This document shows, in pieces, positions 1 to 9,280 of a stretch of DNA of 64,000 nucleotides. The position numbers and the translations under genes are program-made. Each line of letters begins with the position of its first letter. Position 1 is the stretch's first letter. The notes beneath the pieces are model-generated. The model saw nothing but the letters and a program-made list of their open reading frames with translations, was not told the origin of the DNA and made no database searches. The DNA comes from Actinomadura pelletieri DSM 43383 (GTDB lineage Bacteria; Actinomycetota; Actinomycetes; Streptosporangiales; Streptosporangiaceae): assembly GCF_003634705.1 (NCBI RefSeq), contig NZ_RBWU01000001.1:620001-684000 (forward strand), written 5' to 3'.

Positions 1-611
1 AAGAACAGCCAGGTGAGGATGAACAGCACCGCGGCGGCCCCGTTCACCACGGCCGAAAGAACGATCTTGGCCGCGTTCACCCGCTGGAGTTCCTCGTCCA
101 GCAGAATGCCGAGGAGCGCGATGAGGATGATGCCCTGCGCGGCGCCGAAATAGCCGCCGTACACGCCCGTGAGCAGGATCGCGACCCACAGCACCGGGCC
201 GCCGTGCGGACGATGTTCGCCTTCCCGGCGTCGCAGCACCCACCTTTGCAGGCGCGGCTGCGCCACCACCAGAACCAGCGCGATCATGATCAGGGCGATG
301 ACGATGACGTTGAACGCCTCCGCCGGAAGGCCGAGCAGCAGGAGCGCGCCGATCACGGCGCCGATGACGGAGGCGACGGCGAACCGGAGCAGCCGCGCGC
401 GTTGCCCCCGCAACTCCTCGCGGTACCCGTAGGCGCCGGCCACGCCGCCCGGAACGAGGCCGAGGTTGTTGGACACGTTCGCCACCACGGGCGGATAGCC
501 GAGCGCCACCAGGGTCGGGAACGTGATCAGGGAGCCGGATCCGACGATCGTGTTGATGCCGCCCGCGGCGACCCCGGCCGCGAACACGGCGACCGCGTCC
601 AGTACGTCCAC
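1..611 (-). CDS. TSUP (TauE/SafE) family membrane permease, C-terminus cut by window edge
   Basis: Reading the minus strand from a GTG at 611 gives about 203 open codons that run off the left edge, so the C-terminus is missing. After a short first hydrophobic helix comes a GGINTIVGSGSLITFP loop and then VANVSNNLGLVPGG, both typical of the first half of TauE/SafE (TSUP) transporters. Several hydrophobic helices follow, and then a second-half signature, YGGYFGAAQGI. The family moves small organic or sulfur anions across the cytoplasmic membrane; the substrate cannot be told here. The GTG was chosen because it directly precedes the first helix and follows a G-rich stretch. An ABC ATPase gene lies 108 bp upstream on the same strand. 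Confidence 0.8.
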   Translation of the reverse strand, partial: MDVLDAVAVFAAGVAAGGINTIVGSGSLITFPTLVALGYPPVVANVSNNLGLVPGGVAGAYGYREELRGQRARLLRFAVASVIGAVIGALLLLGLPAEAFNVIVIALIMIALVLVVAQPRLQRWVLRRREGEHRPHGGPVLWVAILLTGVYGGYFGAAQGIILIALLGILLDEELQRVNAAKIVLSAVVNGAAAVLFILTWLF

Positions 612-719
612 GTACGCACCACCCCGGCCCCTATGAAATCCCCACGGCGCACACATCGTAGGTTCTACGCCGCCCACAACCGTCGATGGGGTGGCGGTTC
701 CGGGGTGATTAAACCGGAT

Positions 720-1508
720 TCAGCGGGTGGAACGTGCGTACCAACGGCCATTCTGACGGTCCACGGCGAGCGGAAGGCCGAAAGTGGCCGACAGATGCTC
801 CGCGGTGAACACCTCGTCCACCTTGCCCTGCGTGACGATCTCGCCGTCGCGCAGCAGCAGCGCGTGCGTGAACCCCTCGGGGACCTCTTCCACATGGTGG
901 GTGACCATCGCCATCGTGGGCGCGGCGGGGTCGTCGGCGAGGGCGGCGAGACGGGCGACGAGGTCCTCGCGTCCGCCGAGATCGAGGCCGGCTGCGGGTT
1001 CGTCCAGCAACAGCAGTTCGGGGTCGGGCATCATCGCGCGGGCGATCTGGACGCGTTTGCGCTCGCCCTCCGACAGCGTCCCGAACGTGCGACGGACCAG
1101 GTCGGCGCAGCCGAGCGCGTCGAGCAACGCGACCGCGCGGTCCACGTCCGTGGAGTCGTACTCCTCCCGCCAGCGTCCGAGAATCGCGTACGACGCGGTC
1201 AGCACCAGGTCGATGACCTTTTCCTCGGGCGGGACCGCCGCCGCGAGGGACGAGCTGGCGAGGCCGATCCGGGGACGCAGCTCGAACACGTCGGTCCGGC
1301 CGAGCCGCTCCTCCAGCAGGACGGCCGTGCCCTCGGTCGGATGCATCATCGCGGCCGCGATCTGGAGCAGGGTCGTCTTGCCCGCGCCGTTCGGTCCGAC
1401 GATGACCCACCGGTCGCCCTCGTTCACCGTCCATGTGACATCGCGCAGCAGGTTCTTCCTCCCGCGCCTGACCCCGACTCCGCGGAGCTGAAGTACCTCG
1501 CCGGCCAT
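720..1508 (-). CDS. ABC transporter ATP-binding protein
   Basis: This 262-residue protein is a stand-alone nucleotide-binding subunit. Walker A is GPNGAGKT (38-45), the signature is LSEGER (145-150; the usual second G is E), Walker B is LLLLDEP (165-171) and the switch histidine lies in VTHH (202-205). No membrane segment is present and no permease gene is adjacent. The layout resembles the YlmA/ModF-like single ATPases that sit alone in actinomycete genomes. What it energises is unknown. It points toward the TSUP gene downstream, but the 108-bp gap does not prove co-transcription. Confidence 0.85.
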   Translation of the reverse strand: MAGEVLQLRGVGVRRGRKNLLRDVTWTVNEGDRWVIVGPNGAGKTTLLQIAAAMMHPTEGTAVLLEERLGRTDVFELRPRIGLASSSLAAAVPPEEKVIDLVLTASYAILGRWREEYDSTDVDRAVALLDALGCADLVRRTFGTLSEGERKRVQIARAMMPDPELLLLDEPAAGLDLGGREDLVARLAALADDPAAPTMAMVTHHVEEVPEGFTHALLLRDGEIVTQGKVDEVFTAEHLSATFGLPLAVDRQNGRWYARSTR

Positions 1509-1698
1509 CGCGCGCCTTCGTCCAATCCGCTGGTCCTGAATTCTCAGGAAAGAACCTATGCGATGCCTTGGTGGACGTGGCGCCCGGGTTTGCCGTCGGA
1601 GAGGCTTCGGCGCAAGAGGTTCCTTACGGTCCGGTGGTGTCGTCGGTCCGAACGCTTATGGTGGGTCGCATGCCCATCAGGGAGTGTTGGGAACGGCG

Positions 1699-2454
1699 AT
1701 GAGCAAGGACGTTGCGACCGCACTGGTCGCCTGGGGCAATGCCTGGCTGGCGGGTCACGTCGGCCTGGACGAGGCGGTCGACGCGGTCGAGAAGGTTTCC
1801 GGGCCGCAGATCCTCGACTGCGCGTCCGCCGAGGTGACGTTGCGCCGCGGCCTGGGCGACCTGCGCGTCGGCGGGATGTCGGCGCTGCGGCTGTCGCTGC
1901 CCGAACCGGGCGACCCGCTGGGGCTGACCGGCCCGCCCGCCCTCAACCGCGCCGCGATCGACGCGGGCGCCGCCGTCGTCGCGGTGCTCGGCGACCGGAC
2001 CATCGGGCTCGTCCCCGCGGAGGATCGGCGCGGATCCTCCTACGTCGGGGTCCGCTGGGCCACCCATGACGCGGCGCCCGGTCCGCCGGACGTGCCGTCC
2101 CTCGCGGACGCCGACCGGCAACTCACCCTCGCGATGCGGGACGCCACCGAGGCGCTGGTGACCGTCGACGATGTCGCCGCCGTCCCGCCCGAGATCACCG
2201 ACGCGCTCGCCGCGCTGCGCGACCCGGACCGCGGCGACCATCCGCTCGCCCCCGGCTACCCGGCCCGCGCCCACCGTGTCGCCGCGCTCGCCCGCCGCCT
2301 GTCCCTCGTCGTCGACCTCGCCCGGCAGATGGACGACGGTCGCCTCGGCGCCGACCAGATACGGCGCCGGGGTGAGGCACTGCGACTGCTGGACGGAGCC
2401 GTCCGGCGAGCGCTCGTCGCCGCGTGCAACAGCGCGTTCGACCCCGTCCCGTAA
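1699..2454 (+). CDS. conserved hypothetical protein
   Basis: A 251-residue protein that I do not recognise. The ATG at 1699 is preferred because residues before it in the open frame are Arg/Gly-rich and unlike a protein N-terminus. It begins MSKDVATALVAWGNAWL. The sequence is Ala/Asp/Leu-rich, has no convincing membrane helix or signal peptide, and ends in a helical segment that could form a bundle (about 190-245). It is transcribed away from the ABC ATPase and ends before a hairpin that separates it from the convergent RDD gene. No function is proposed. Confidence 0.7.
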   Translation: MSKDVATALVAWGNAWLAGHVGLDEAVDAVEKVSGPQILDCASAEVTLRRGLGDLRVGGMSALRLSLPEPGDPLGLTGPPALNRAAIDAGAAVVAVLGDRTIGLVPAEDRRGSSYVGVRWATHDAAPGPPDVPSLADADRQLTLAMRDATEALVTVDDVAAVPPEITDALAALRDPDRGDHPLAPGYPARAHRVAALARRLSLVVDLARQMDDGRLGADQIRRRGEALRLLDGAVRRALVAACNSAFDPVP

Positions 2455-2457
2455 TGA

Positions 2458-2490
2458 GAGACGGGGCGCCCCGGAAGGGACGCCCCGCTC
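2458..2490. terminator. bidirectional terminator hairpin
   Basis: Stem CGGGGCG (2462-2468) pairs with CGCCCCG (2481-2487), extended by GAG/CTC across one bulged A. It sits between two convergent genes whose stops are at 2454 and 2504, so it can serve both. Confidence 0.7.
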
Positions 2491-2503
2491 ATCGTGGCTC
2501 AGG

Positions 2504-3196
2504 TCAGTTGCGCACCACGATGGTGTTGCAGACCTTGTCGGCGAAGGTCTGCTTGCGCTCGTCCCACAGCGGCCAGAGGTAGCCGAGGCAGCACAGCGCC
2601 TGGTCGAGGAAGTGCGCGAGCCTGCGGACGAACGCCATGCCGAACCCGATCGGCTGACCGGTCTGCGCGCTGACGAGCCGGATGCCCATCTGCCGCTTGC
2701 CGATCGTCTGGCCCGTGGTGCCCTCCTGGTAGCACAGCCACAGGGCGCCACCGAACTGGACACCGATGGCGATGATGTAGAACAACACGCCGATCAGGGC
2801 CGCGCCGCCGCTACCGGAACCGAACAGCAGGCCCGCGACGATGAAGAGCACAATGGCCGGGGCCGCGACGACCAGGGCGTCGATGATGAGGCCACCCGCC
2901 CGCGAACCCCACTCGGCCAGCTGACCGGTCGAGCCGTAGTGGTGGTGGTGCACCTCCTGGTAGCCCGCCTGGGCGGGCTGCGCCGGCGCCCCGTACGCGG
3001 GCTGCGCGGCGGGAGGCGGCTGCTGCCCGTATCCGGGCTGCGCGGCGGGCTGGCCGTAGCCCGGCTGCTGCTGCCCGTAGCCCGGCTGGGCCGGAGGCTG
3101 GCCGTACCCGGGCTGCGCCGGGGGCTGCTGGCCGTACCCGGGCTGTTGCTGCCCGTAGCCCGGCTGCTGGCCGTAGGGGTCGTAGGGGTTACCCAC
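2504..3196 (-). CDS. RDD family membrane protein with Pro/Gly/Tyr/Gln repeat tail
   Basis: 230 residues. Residues 1-80 form a low-complexity N-terminal tail of PGYGQQ-type repeats (about eight copies), followed by a run of four histidines at 83-86. The C-terminal part is an RDD domain: SRAGGLIID (98-106), two membrane helices (about 103-125 and 132-155), and GQTIGKRQMGIRLV (162-175). RDD proteins sit in the cytoplasmic membrane; their role is mostly unknown. Pro/Gly/Gln tails of this kind are common on actinobacterial membrane proteins and are thought to mediate clustering or wall contacts, which is inference here. The gene lies 87 bp downstream of a DUF2752 gene on the same strand. Confidence 0.85.
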   Translation of the reverse strand: MGNPYDPYGQQPGYGQQQPGYGQQPPAQPGYGQPPAQPGYGQQQPGYGQPAAQPGYGQQPPPAAQPAYGAPAQPAQAGYQEVHHHHYGSTGQLAEWGSRAGGLIIDALVVAAPAIVLFIVAGLLFGSGSGGAALIGVLFYIIAIGVQFGGALWLCYQEGTTGQTIGKRQMGIRLVSAQTGQPIGFGMAFVRRLAHFLDQALCCLGYLWPLWDERKQTFADKVCNTIVVRN

Positions 3197-3283
3197 ACTT
3201 GCTCCTTATTGATTGACCCTGTCTTATGTGACGCCCGCCGGACCCGGTGGGCTCCGCAAGTCTGACCGAGGACCGACCGCGGC

Positions 3284-3733
3284 TCAAACCCGCAGAACGC
3301 CGAACCGGACGAGCTGCCACAGCTCCGACCCCACGAGGGCGGTGCCGAGCATCCAGGCACGGGTTGTCGGCTGGAGTGCCCACCACCGTCGTCCCGTGCC
3401 CAGCGGCGCGAGCACCAGCGCGACCGCGCCGGTGAGGGCCACCGGGTTCGCGAGCACGGCCTGACCGGGACGGCCCGAACCGAGCTCGATGAAGACGGTG
3501 GTCCCCCCGCACAGGGGACACGGAATTCCGGTGAACGCCCGAAGGGGACAGAGCACGCCGGGGTCGTTGACACGGTGGATCCACGCCGCGCCGATGGCCG
3601 CCACGGCCACCGCCGCGACCCGCAACACGACACCCTGGGGTCCGTGCCGCGCCGCGGTGAGGGACCGGCCGACGAGCCCGCCGAGCGCACCTCTCGGTGC
3701 ACCGGCGACCGCCGTCCCGGGCGACTCCCCCAC
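3284..3733 (-). CDS. DUF2752 family small membrane protein
   Basis: 149 residues from a GTG at 3733, chosen because GCGGAGGA lies a proper distance upstream; an in-frame ATG at 3814 has no visible ribosome site. The key motif is CPLRAFTGIPCPLCGGTT, the cysteine signature of DUF2752, where the usual final TR is TT. It is followed by two or three hydrophobic segments. The family is small, membrane-bound and of unknown function, and is often found beside RDD or TM2 proteins, as here. Probably co-transcribed with the RDD gene. Confidence 0.8.
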   Translation of the reverse strand: MGESPGTAVAGAPRGALGGLVGRSLTAARHGPQGVVLRVAAVAVAAIGAAWIHRVNDPGVLCPLRAFTGIPCPLCGGTTVFIELGSGRPGQAVLANPVALTGAVALVLAPLGTGRRWWALQPTTRAWMLGTALVGSELWQLVRFGVLRV

Positions 3734-4366
3734 TGAATCCTCCGCCTCGATGACATACAGGTGAGTGACCCGTATATCGGGTTCACCCGGAGGCGGGTCA
3801 AGCCCGGACCACAATCCGCGATCGGACCGTTACCCCACGCTCGGCGACACCGCCCCAGGGCAAGAGTAGGACAAATCACCAGCTACGTGGGCACCCTTTC
3901 GCCCGAACCGTCAAACGAATCCCCGATCCCCCGACACTGCAACACCTGCGACAACCTGCACTGATCGAGACGAAAACCCCGCCCCCAACGAGAGAGGACC
4001 ACCCAAGAGCCCACCGAGCCAGCCCCACTCGGCGGTGCGGGTGCGGACGGTCAAGATTGTTGGAAAAAGTCGCGAGCTTGACGCACTCCACGTCGTCTCC
4101 GTTCGTGCCGGACCAGTGCATCGCGCCAAATCCGGGCAGGCACGAACACAATCCAGCAAGCGGGTGGACAGCCCTGTTCGGGCGGCACAAGACGTGTCAG
4201 TGCGGGCGGTCGAGGTCGAAGTGGGGCGATCGCTCGAGGTCCCGATGGGAGCGGGATGTGCCGGACGGATTCGTCGTGGGTCAAGCGGGTGGGGCTGGGC
4301 GGGGGGCGAGCACGGGTTGGCAGGGTGGCGGCTTCTGATCGGTTGGTGCGGGGAGGGCGGGCGGGG
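3734..4366. other. intergenic, no gene recognised
   Basis: About 630 bp between the PP2C stop and the DUF2752 start. Open frames here are short, overlap on both strands and show no recognisable protein motif. I see no tRNA and no strong hairpin. Confidence 0.5.
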
Positions 4367-5152
4367 TCAGGATTGGGCGGCCGCGCCCACGATCAGGGGG
4401 GGTTCGTTGCCGGTGACGTGGTCGGGCTCGACGACGTCGGCGATCACTGCCGTGATGTTGTCGGGGCCGCCGTTGTCGCGGGCCTGTTCGATGAGGCGGT
4501 CGACGGCGCGTTGCGGGTCGGCCTCGGCGGACAGGATCTCGTAGATGCGTTGGGCGTCGACCGGGCCGCTCAGGCCGTCCGAGCACAGGAGGTAGCGGTC
4601 GCCGAGACGGGCCTCGCGGAGGCGCAGGTCGGGCTCGCGGTCCTCGCGTCCGTCCAGGACCCGGTAGAGCACGTGCGACAGGCGGGACGTCTCGGCGGGG
4701 TCGGCCTGCTGGCCCGCCTGTTCGGCCTCCGCCTTGAGCAGCTCGTCCATGGTGTGGTCCTGCGTCATCTGGAACAGCTCGCCGTCGCGCAGGAGGTAGC
4801 CGCGCGAGTCGCCGACATGCGCGAGGGCGACCGCGTCGCCGGACCACAGCATCGCGGTGAGCGTGGTGCCCATGCGGCTCAGGTCGGGACGTTCCTCCCG
4901 GACGATGCGCAGCTTCTCGTTGGCCTCCGCCACGGCGCGGCCCAGTATCTCGACGAGGTCGTCCTTGGGGGCGCCCGTGTCCAGGGAGCGCAACGAGCCG
5001 ATCACGGTGGAACTCGCGACTTCGCCGCCCGCGTAGCCGCCCATGCCGTCCGCGACCGCGATCAGCCGCGCACCGGCATAACCCGAGTCCTCGTTGTTCT
5101 CTCGGTTGCAGCCGATGTCGCTGCCTGCTGCGTATCTGATTGCTACGTTCAT
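4367..5152 (-). CDS. PP2C-family Ser/Thr protein phosphatase
   Basis: 261 residues, catalytic domain only. Metal-binding and catalytic motifs are ED at 21-22, ADGMGG (34-39), GDSRGYLLR (114-122), SDGLSG (191-196) and DNITAV (231-236). It removes phosphate from serine/threonine residues using two Mn/Mg ions, opposing Hanks-type kinases. Unlike PstP it has no C-terminal membrane helix, so it is probably soluble. It lies 36 bp downstream of the response regulator and kinase genes on the same strand, so a joint phospho-signalling operon is plausible. The ribosome site before the ATG at 5152 is weak. Confidence 0.9.
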   Translation of the reverse strand: MNVAIRYAAGSDIGCNRENNEDSGYAGARLIAVADGMGGYAGGEVASSTVIGSLRSLDTGAPKDDLVEILGRAVAEANEKLRIVREERPDLSRMGTTLTAMLWSGDAVALAHVGDSRGYLLRDGELFQMTQDHTMDELLKAEAEQAGQQADPAETSRLSHVLYRVLDGREDREPDLRLREARLGDRYLLCSDGLSGPVDAQRIYEILSAEADPQRAVDRLIEQARDNGGPDNITAVIADVVEPDHVTGNEPPLIVGAAAQS

Positions 5153-5188
5153 ACCAATTTCGATGACGATCCGGTCAGAGGAGTTGTA

Positions 5189-5875
5189 TCAGTCACGGGC
5201 GGCGGCGTCGCCATCGGCGTCGGACGGGCCGACGCCGTGCCGGACGGCGTACAGCGCCGCCTGTGTACGATCCTGGACTCCCAGTTTCATGAGCAGATTA
5301 CTGACGTGCGTCTTGACCGTCTTCTCGGACACCACGAGCGCACGGGCGATCTCCCGGTTGGACCTGCCCCGCGCGATATGCACGAGCACCTCCCGTTCCC
5401 GTTCGGTCAGCGCGGCCAGGCCGCGGTCGTCGTGCGATTCCGGCCCGCCCGCCAGCATCGCCTCGGCCGCGTCGGCCGCGAACAGCACATGTCCATCGTT
5501 GACCGCCCGGATCGCCTGGACGAGCGCCTGCGGGTCGACGTCCTTGTACAGGTACCCGGCAGCGCCCGCCTGAACTGCGGGCAGCACATGCCCGCGTTCG
5601 GTGACGCTGGTCAGGACCAGGACCCGTGCCGCCACCCCGCGCGCCCGCAGCTCCGTCAGCGCGACCAGGCCGTCGGCGCCCGGCATCTTGAGGTCCATGA
5701 GCACGATATCGGGCTCCAGGGATTCGGCCAGCTTCACGGCCGACACGCCGTCCTCGGCCTCGCCGACGACCTCGATGTCGTCCTGGATGCCGAGGAAGGT
5801 GCGCAGCCCCTGCCGGACGACCGGATGGTCGTCGGCGATCAGGACCCTGATCGGCCCGCGCCCGTTCGCGGTCAC
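5189..5875 (-). CDS. NarL/LuxR-family response regulator
   Basis: 228 residues. The receiver domain (about 9-125) has acidic DD at 15-16, phospho-acceptor D61 in VLMDLKMPG, and K111. The C-terminal LuxR helix-turn-helix (about 155-213) has LTEREREVL and SEKTVKTHVSNL. It is a DNA-binding output protein of a two-component system. The GTG start at 5875 overlaps the kinase stop codon (GTGA), so the pair is translationally coupled and the upstream kinase is its partner. Confidence 0.92.
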   Translation of the reverse strand: MTANGRGPIRVLIADDHPVVRQGLRTFLGIQDDIEVVGEAEDGVSAVKLAESLEPDIVLMDLKMPGADGLVALTELRARGVAARVLVLTSVTERGHVLPAVQAGAAGYLYKDVDPQALVQAIRAVNDGHVLFAADAAEAMLAGGPESHDDRGLAALTEREREVLVHIARGRSNREIARALVVSEKTVKTHVSNLLMKLGVQDRTQAALYAVRHGVGPSDADGDAAARD

Positions 5876-7017
5876 AGCGGCACCTCCAGCCGGACGGTCG
5901 TGCCCTTCCCCGGCGCGGCGTCGATGGTCAGCTCGCCGCCGATCGAGTAGGCGCGGTCGCGCATGGACGCGAGCCCCAGCCCGTTCTGCGGCTCGGCCGT
6001 GCCGCCGGACGCGTCGAACCCGGAGCCGTCGTCGGCGACCTCCAGCACGGCCTGGCCGTCCCTGGTGCCGAGCCGCACCTCCACGGTCCGCGCGTCGGCG
6101 TGCCGCAGCGCGTTGTAGAGCGCCTCCTGGGTGATGCGGAACGCGACGGCCTCGTGCTCCTCGGGGAGGACGACGGCCTCGTCGGCGGCGATGCGCACGC
6201 TCGTCTCGTGCGCGCGGTCGAGGACCTCGACGTGTTTGCGCAGCGAGGCGACGAGACCGTCGACGAGGTCGGCCGGGCGCAGCTCGAAGATCACGGCGCG
6301 GAGTTCGGCGAGGGCCTCGGCGGCGAGCCGCTCGACCTGCTCCAGTTCCCGGACGGTCCGGGCCGGATCCCGTTCGGCCAGCGCGGACGCCGTGCGGGCG
6401 GTGAGGCGCAGCGAGAACAGTTTCTGGGCGACGGCGTCGTGCAGTTCGCGGGCCATGCGGTTGCGTTCGGCGACGACCGTCAGCTCCCGGTTGTGCTCGT
6501 ACAGGCGGGCGTTGGTGATGGCGATCGCGGCGTGCGCGGCGAACAGGGTGAGCAGCTCCTCGTCTTCGGCGGAGAAACCGCCGGGGTGCCGCTTGTTGGC
6601 GAGGAAGACGATGCCGAGGACGTTCTCGCCGTCGCGGATCGGGACGCCGAGGAAGTCCTTCAGGACGGGGTGCGCGTGCGGCCACCCCTCGAACTCGGGC
6701 TCCTTGCGGATGTCGGCGAGCCGTTTCGGCGTGTCGCCGTGCAGCATCGCGGCGAGCATCCCGTGCTGGCGGGGCAGGGGGCCGATGCGGTCCCACTCTT
6801 CGTCGGTGACGCCCTCGACGACGAACTCGGCGAACGAGCCCTCGTCGTCCGGGACGCCGAGCGCCGCGTACCGGACGTCCAGCAGCCGCGCCGCCGCCCG
6901 CACGATCACCTGGAGGACCTCGTGGACGGACAGGTGCCGGGTCACCGCGAGCACGGCGGAGCTCACGGCGTGCAGGGTCGCGCCCTGATCGCCGCGGCGG
7001 CCGTCGCCCGTTTCCAT
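5872..7017 (-). CDS. GAF-domain sensor histidine kinase (HisKA_3 type)
   Basis: 381 residues, soluble. A GAF domain occupies about 20-175. The dimerisation/phosphorylation helix ERNRMARELHDAVAQ places the phospho-histidine at H193. The HATPase domain follows, with N302 (N box, EALYNALRH), DDGSGF (329-334) and GLGL (346-349). It autophosphorylates and passes phosphate to the NarL-type regulator encoded directly downstream. There is no membrane helix, so the signal is probably cytoplasmic; the GAF ligand (redox, gas or small molecule) cannot be told. The gene is divergent from the SDR operon across 212 bp. Confidence 0.92.
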   Translation of the reverse strand: METGDGRRGDQGATLHAVSSAVLAVTRHLSVHEVLQVIVRAAARLLDVRYAALGVPDDEGSFAEFVVEGVTDEEWDRIGPLPRQHGMLAAMLHGDTPKRLADIRKEPEFEGWPHAHPVLKDFLGVPIRDGENVLGIVFLANKRHPGGFSAEDEELLTLFAAHAAIAITNARLYEHNRELTVVAERNRMARELHDAVAQKLFSLRLTARTASALAERDPARTVRELEQVERLAAEALAELRAVIFELRPADLVDGLVASLRKHVEVLDRAHETSVRIAADEAVVLPEEHEAVAFRITQEALYNALRHADARTVEVRLGTRDGQAVLEVADDGSGFDASGGTAEPQNGLGLASMRDRAYSIGGELTIDAAPGKGTTVRLEVPL

Positions 7018-7229
7018 CCGGTCTCTCGTCTCCGCTGGCCGAGCGCCCGATGGCGCTCACATGTGAAGACCGTACTCGCTGCACGGCGCTTCCCGAATCA
7101 GCCCCCGGGGGGAGGTCTTCGCCCACGCGGTCGGGACGTCCGGGACGCCGGTCCTAGGACCATCTGACCAGCGTCGGAACGGCCCGTTGGCCGATGCCGC
7201 GAACACCGCGGATTCCTAGCGTCGAGAGC

Positions 7230-7916
7230 ATGAGAACAGCACTGATCACCGGGGCGTCACGGGGGCTCGGCCGGGCGCTGGCCCGCGAGCTGGCCCGGGA
7301 CGGCTGGCGTCTCGTCGTCGACGCGCGCAACGCGGACGAACTGTCGGCGGCGGCCCGTACCATCGCCGACGACGCCCCCGGGAACGTCACCGCGATCGCC
7401 GGGGACGTCACCGACCCGGCTCACCGCGCCGAACTGGTCCGCGCGGTGGACGGCGGGCTCGACCTGCTCGTCAACAACGCGAGCACGCTCGGCCCGACAC
7501 CGATGTACCGGCTCGCGGCCCTGCCCGTCACCGACCTGGCCGGCACGTTCGCGACGAACGTGCTGGCGCCGCTGGCGCTGATCCAGGACGTCCTGCCGAG
7601 CCTGCGGGAACGGCGCGGCGCGATCTTGAACATCACCTCGGACGCGGCCGTGGAGAACTACGAGACCTGGGGCGGCTACGGGTTGACGAAGGCCGCGTTG
7701 GAACAGTTGTCCAACGTCCTCGCCGCCGAGGAGCCCGAGGTGGCCGTGTGGTGGGCGGATCCGGGCGAGATGAACACCGACATGCTGCGCGCGGCCGGTG
7801 AGGACGCCGACGCCGCTCCGCCCCCGGAGGAGGCCGCGGCCGCGTTGCGTCGTCTTGTGACCGACCGTCCGTCCAGCGGCCGCTACCGGGCCGCCGACCT
7901 GGCGGGCGCGCGATGA
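7230..7916 (+). CDS. short-chain dehydrogenase/reductase
   Basis: 228 residues from the ATG at 7230; the upstream in-frame ATG at 7194 would add a non-conserved leader. Rossmann glycine motif TGASRGLG (7-14), NNAS (82-85), and catalytic S137, Y150 and K154 (YGLTK) are all present. It uses NAD(P)H to reduce or oxidise a small carbonyl or alcohol; the substrate is unknown. The stop overlaps the MFS start (ATGA), so it is translationally coupled to the transporter. Confidence 0.88.
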   Translation: MRTALITGASRGLGRALARELARDGWRLVVDARNADELSAAARTIADDAPGNVTAIAGDVTDPAHRAELVRAVDGGLDLLVNNASTLGPTPMYRLAALPVTDLAGTFATNVLAPLALIQDVLPSLRERRGAILNITSDAAVENYETWGGYGLTKAALEQLSNVLAAEEPEVAVWWADPGEMNTDMLRAAGEDADAAPPPEEAAAALRRLVTDRPSSGRYRAADLAGAR

Positions 7917-9280
7917 CCACCGTCCTCGAACCCGAACACACGGCGGGGGCCGTTCCCGGGCGAGGCCTGCTCGGCTCCGGATACCGGGGGACGACGTTCG
8001 GGATCGTGCTGGTCGTCACGCTGCTGGCGTTCGAGAGCATGGCCGTCGGAACCGTCATGCCGGTCGTCGCGGACGATTTGGACGGCCTGTCCCTGTACGC
8101 GTGGGGCTTCAGCGCCACGCTGATCATGAGCCTGCTGTCGACGGTGCTGGCGGGCGGCTGGATCGACCGGTCGGGGCCCGTCCGGCCGCTCATGATCGGG
8201 CTCGGCACGTTCGTCGTCGGGTTGCTGGTCGCGGGCGCGGCGCCGTCCATGTGGCTGTTCGTCGTGGGTCGCGCCGTGCAGGGCCTCGGCACGGGCGTGT
8301 CGCTGGTCGCGCTGTACGTCGTGATCGCCCGCGTGTACCCGGAGGCGCTGCGTTCCCGGGTGTTCGCCGCGCTGTCGGCGGCGTGGGTGCTGCCGTCGCT
8401 GATCGGCCCGGGGGTCGGCGGGGTCGTCGCCGAGCACGTCGACTGGCGGTGGGTGTTCCTCGGGCTGGTCCCGCTGGTGATCCCGCCGACGCTGCTGCTG
8501 GTGCCCGCGCTGCGCGGCATCGAGAAGTCGAAGGGCTCCCCGTCCGACGGCAGGGGTCGTGCCGTGGCCGCCGTCGCGGTGGCGGCCGGTGCCGGGGCCC
8601 TGCTGTACGGCCTGGACAGGCCCGGTTGGACGATGCCGCTCGCCGCCGCCCTCGGGATCGCGGGCCTCGCCTACGGGCTGCCGAGGCTGCTGCCCGCCGG
8701 GACGCTCCGGCTGCGCCGCGGGCTGCCGAGCGTCGTCCTCGTCCGGGGCCTGCTCGCCGGGGCGTTCTTCGGCGCCGACGTGTTCATCCCGCTGGCGCTG
8801 ACCCGGCTGCACGACTTCACCGCGACACAGGCGGGGATCGTGCTGACCGTGGGGGCGCTCGGCTGGTCGGCGGCGTCGCAGATCCAGGGCAGGTCCGAGC
8901 GTCCCCGCGAGTTCTACGCGCTGCTCGGCGCCGTGTTCGTCACCGCCGGGGTCATCGCCGTCGCGGTCGCGTTGCAGATCTCCGGCTGGCTCGCCGTGCC
9001 CGCGTGGATCATCGGCGGCGCCGGCATGGGCTTCTCGATCGGCAGTCTCTCCGTCCTGCTTCTCGACCTGTCGCCCGAGGACGAGCAGGGCGTCAACTCG
9101 TCCGCGTTGCAGATCAGCGACACCCTCGGCTCCTCCCTCGTGGTCGGGATCGCGGGCGCGCTGGTCACCGGCTTCGGCGGCGAGAGGCTCGGCACGGGCC
9201 TCGCCGTCGCCGGGGGGCTGTTCGCGGCGATCGCCGCGTTCGGCGTGATCGCCGCACTCCGCCTGGAGGTCCGGACATGA
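7913..9280 (+). CDS. MFS transporter (drug/H+ antiporter-like)
   Basis: 455 residues with about 12-14 predicted membrane helices. The N-terminal half carries ESMAVGTVMPVVADDL and GGWIDRSGPVRPL, the loop 2-3 signature of MFS exporters, and GRAVQGLGTGVSL, a motif-C-like region of the drug/proton antiporters. Proton-driven export of a small molecule is the likely role. It is the middle gene of a tightly coupled SDR-MFS-QueA-like operon, with ATGA overlaps at both ends. Confidence 0.88.
   Translation: MTTVLEPEHTAGAVPGRGLLGSGYRGTTFGIVLVVTLLAFESMAVGTVMPVVADDLDGLSLYAWGFSATLIMSLLSTVLAGGWIDRSGPVRPLMIGLGTFVVGLLVAGAAPSMWLFVVGRAVQGLGTGVSLVALYVVIARVYPEALRSRVFAALSAAWVLPSLIGPGVGGVVAEHVDWRWVFLGLVPLVIPPTLLLVPALRGIEKSKGSPSDGRGRAVAAVAVAAGAGALLYGLDRPGWTMPLAAALGIAGLAYGLPRLLPAGTLRLRRGLPSVVLVRGLLAGAFFGADVFIPLALTRLHDFTATQAGIVLTVGALGWSAASQIQGRSERPREFYALLGAVFVTAGVIAVAVALQISGWLAVPAWIIGGAGMGFSIGSLSVLLLDLSPEDEQGVNSSALQISDTLGSSLVVGIAGALVTGFGGERLGTGLAVAGGLFAAIAAFGVIAALRLEVRT

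Noticed and set aside
204..2069. 621-codon plus-strand open frame
   Set aside because: It runs opposite the TSUP and ABC genes, is rich in Arg/Gly/Asp/His and shows no motif; it is a GC-driven shadow.
5189..7126. 645-codon frame joining the response regulator to upstream sequence
   Set aside because: Only the last 228 codons are protein-like; the first part is an Arg-rich out-of-frame reading of the kinase gene. It is not a fusion.
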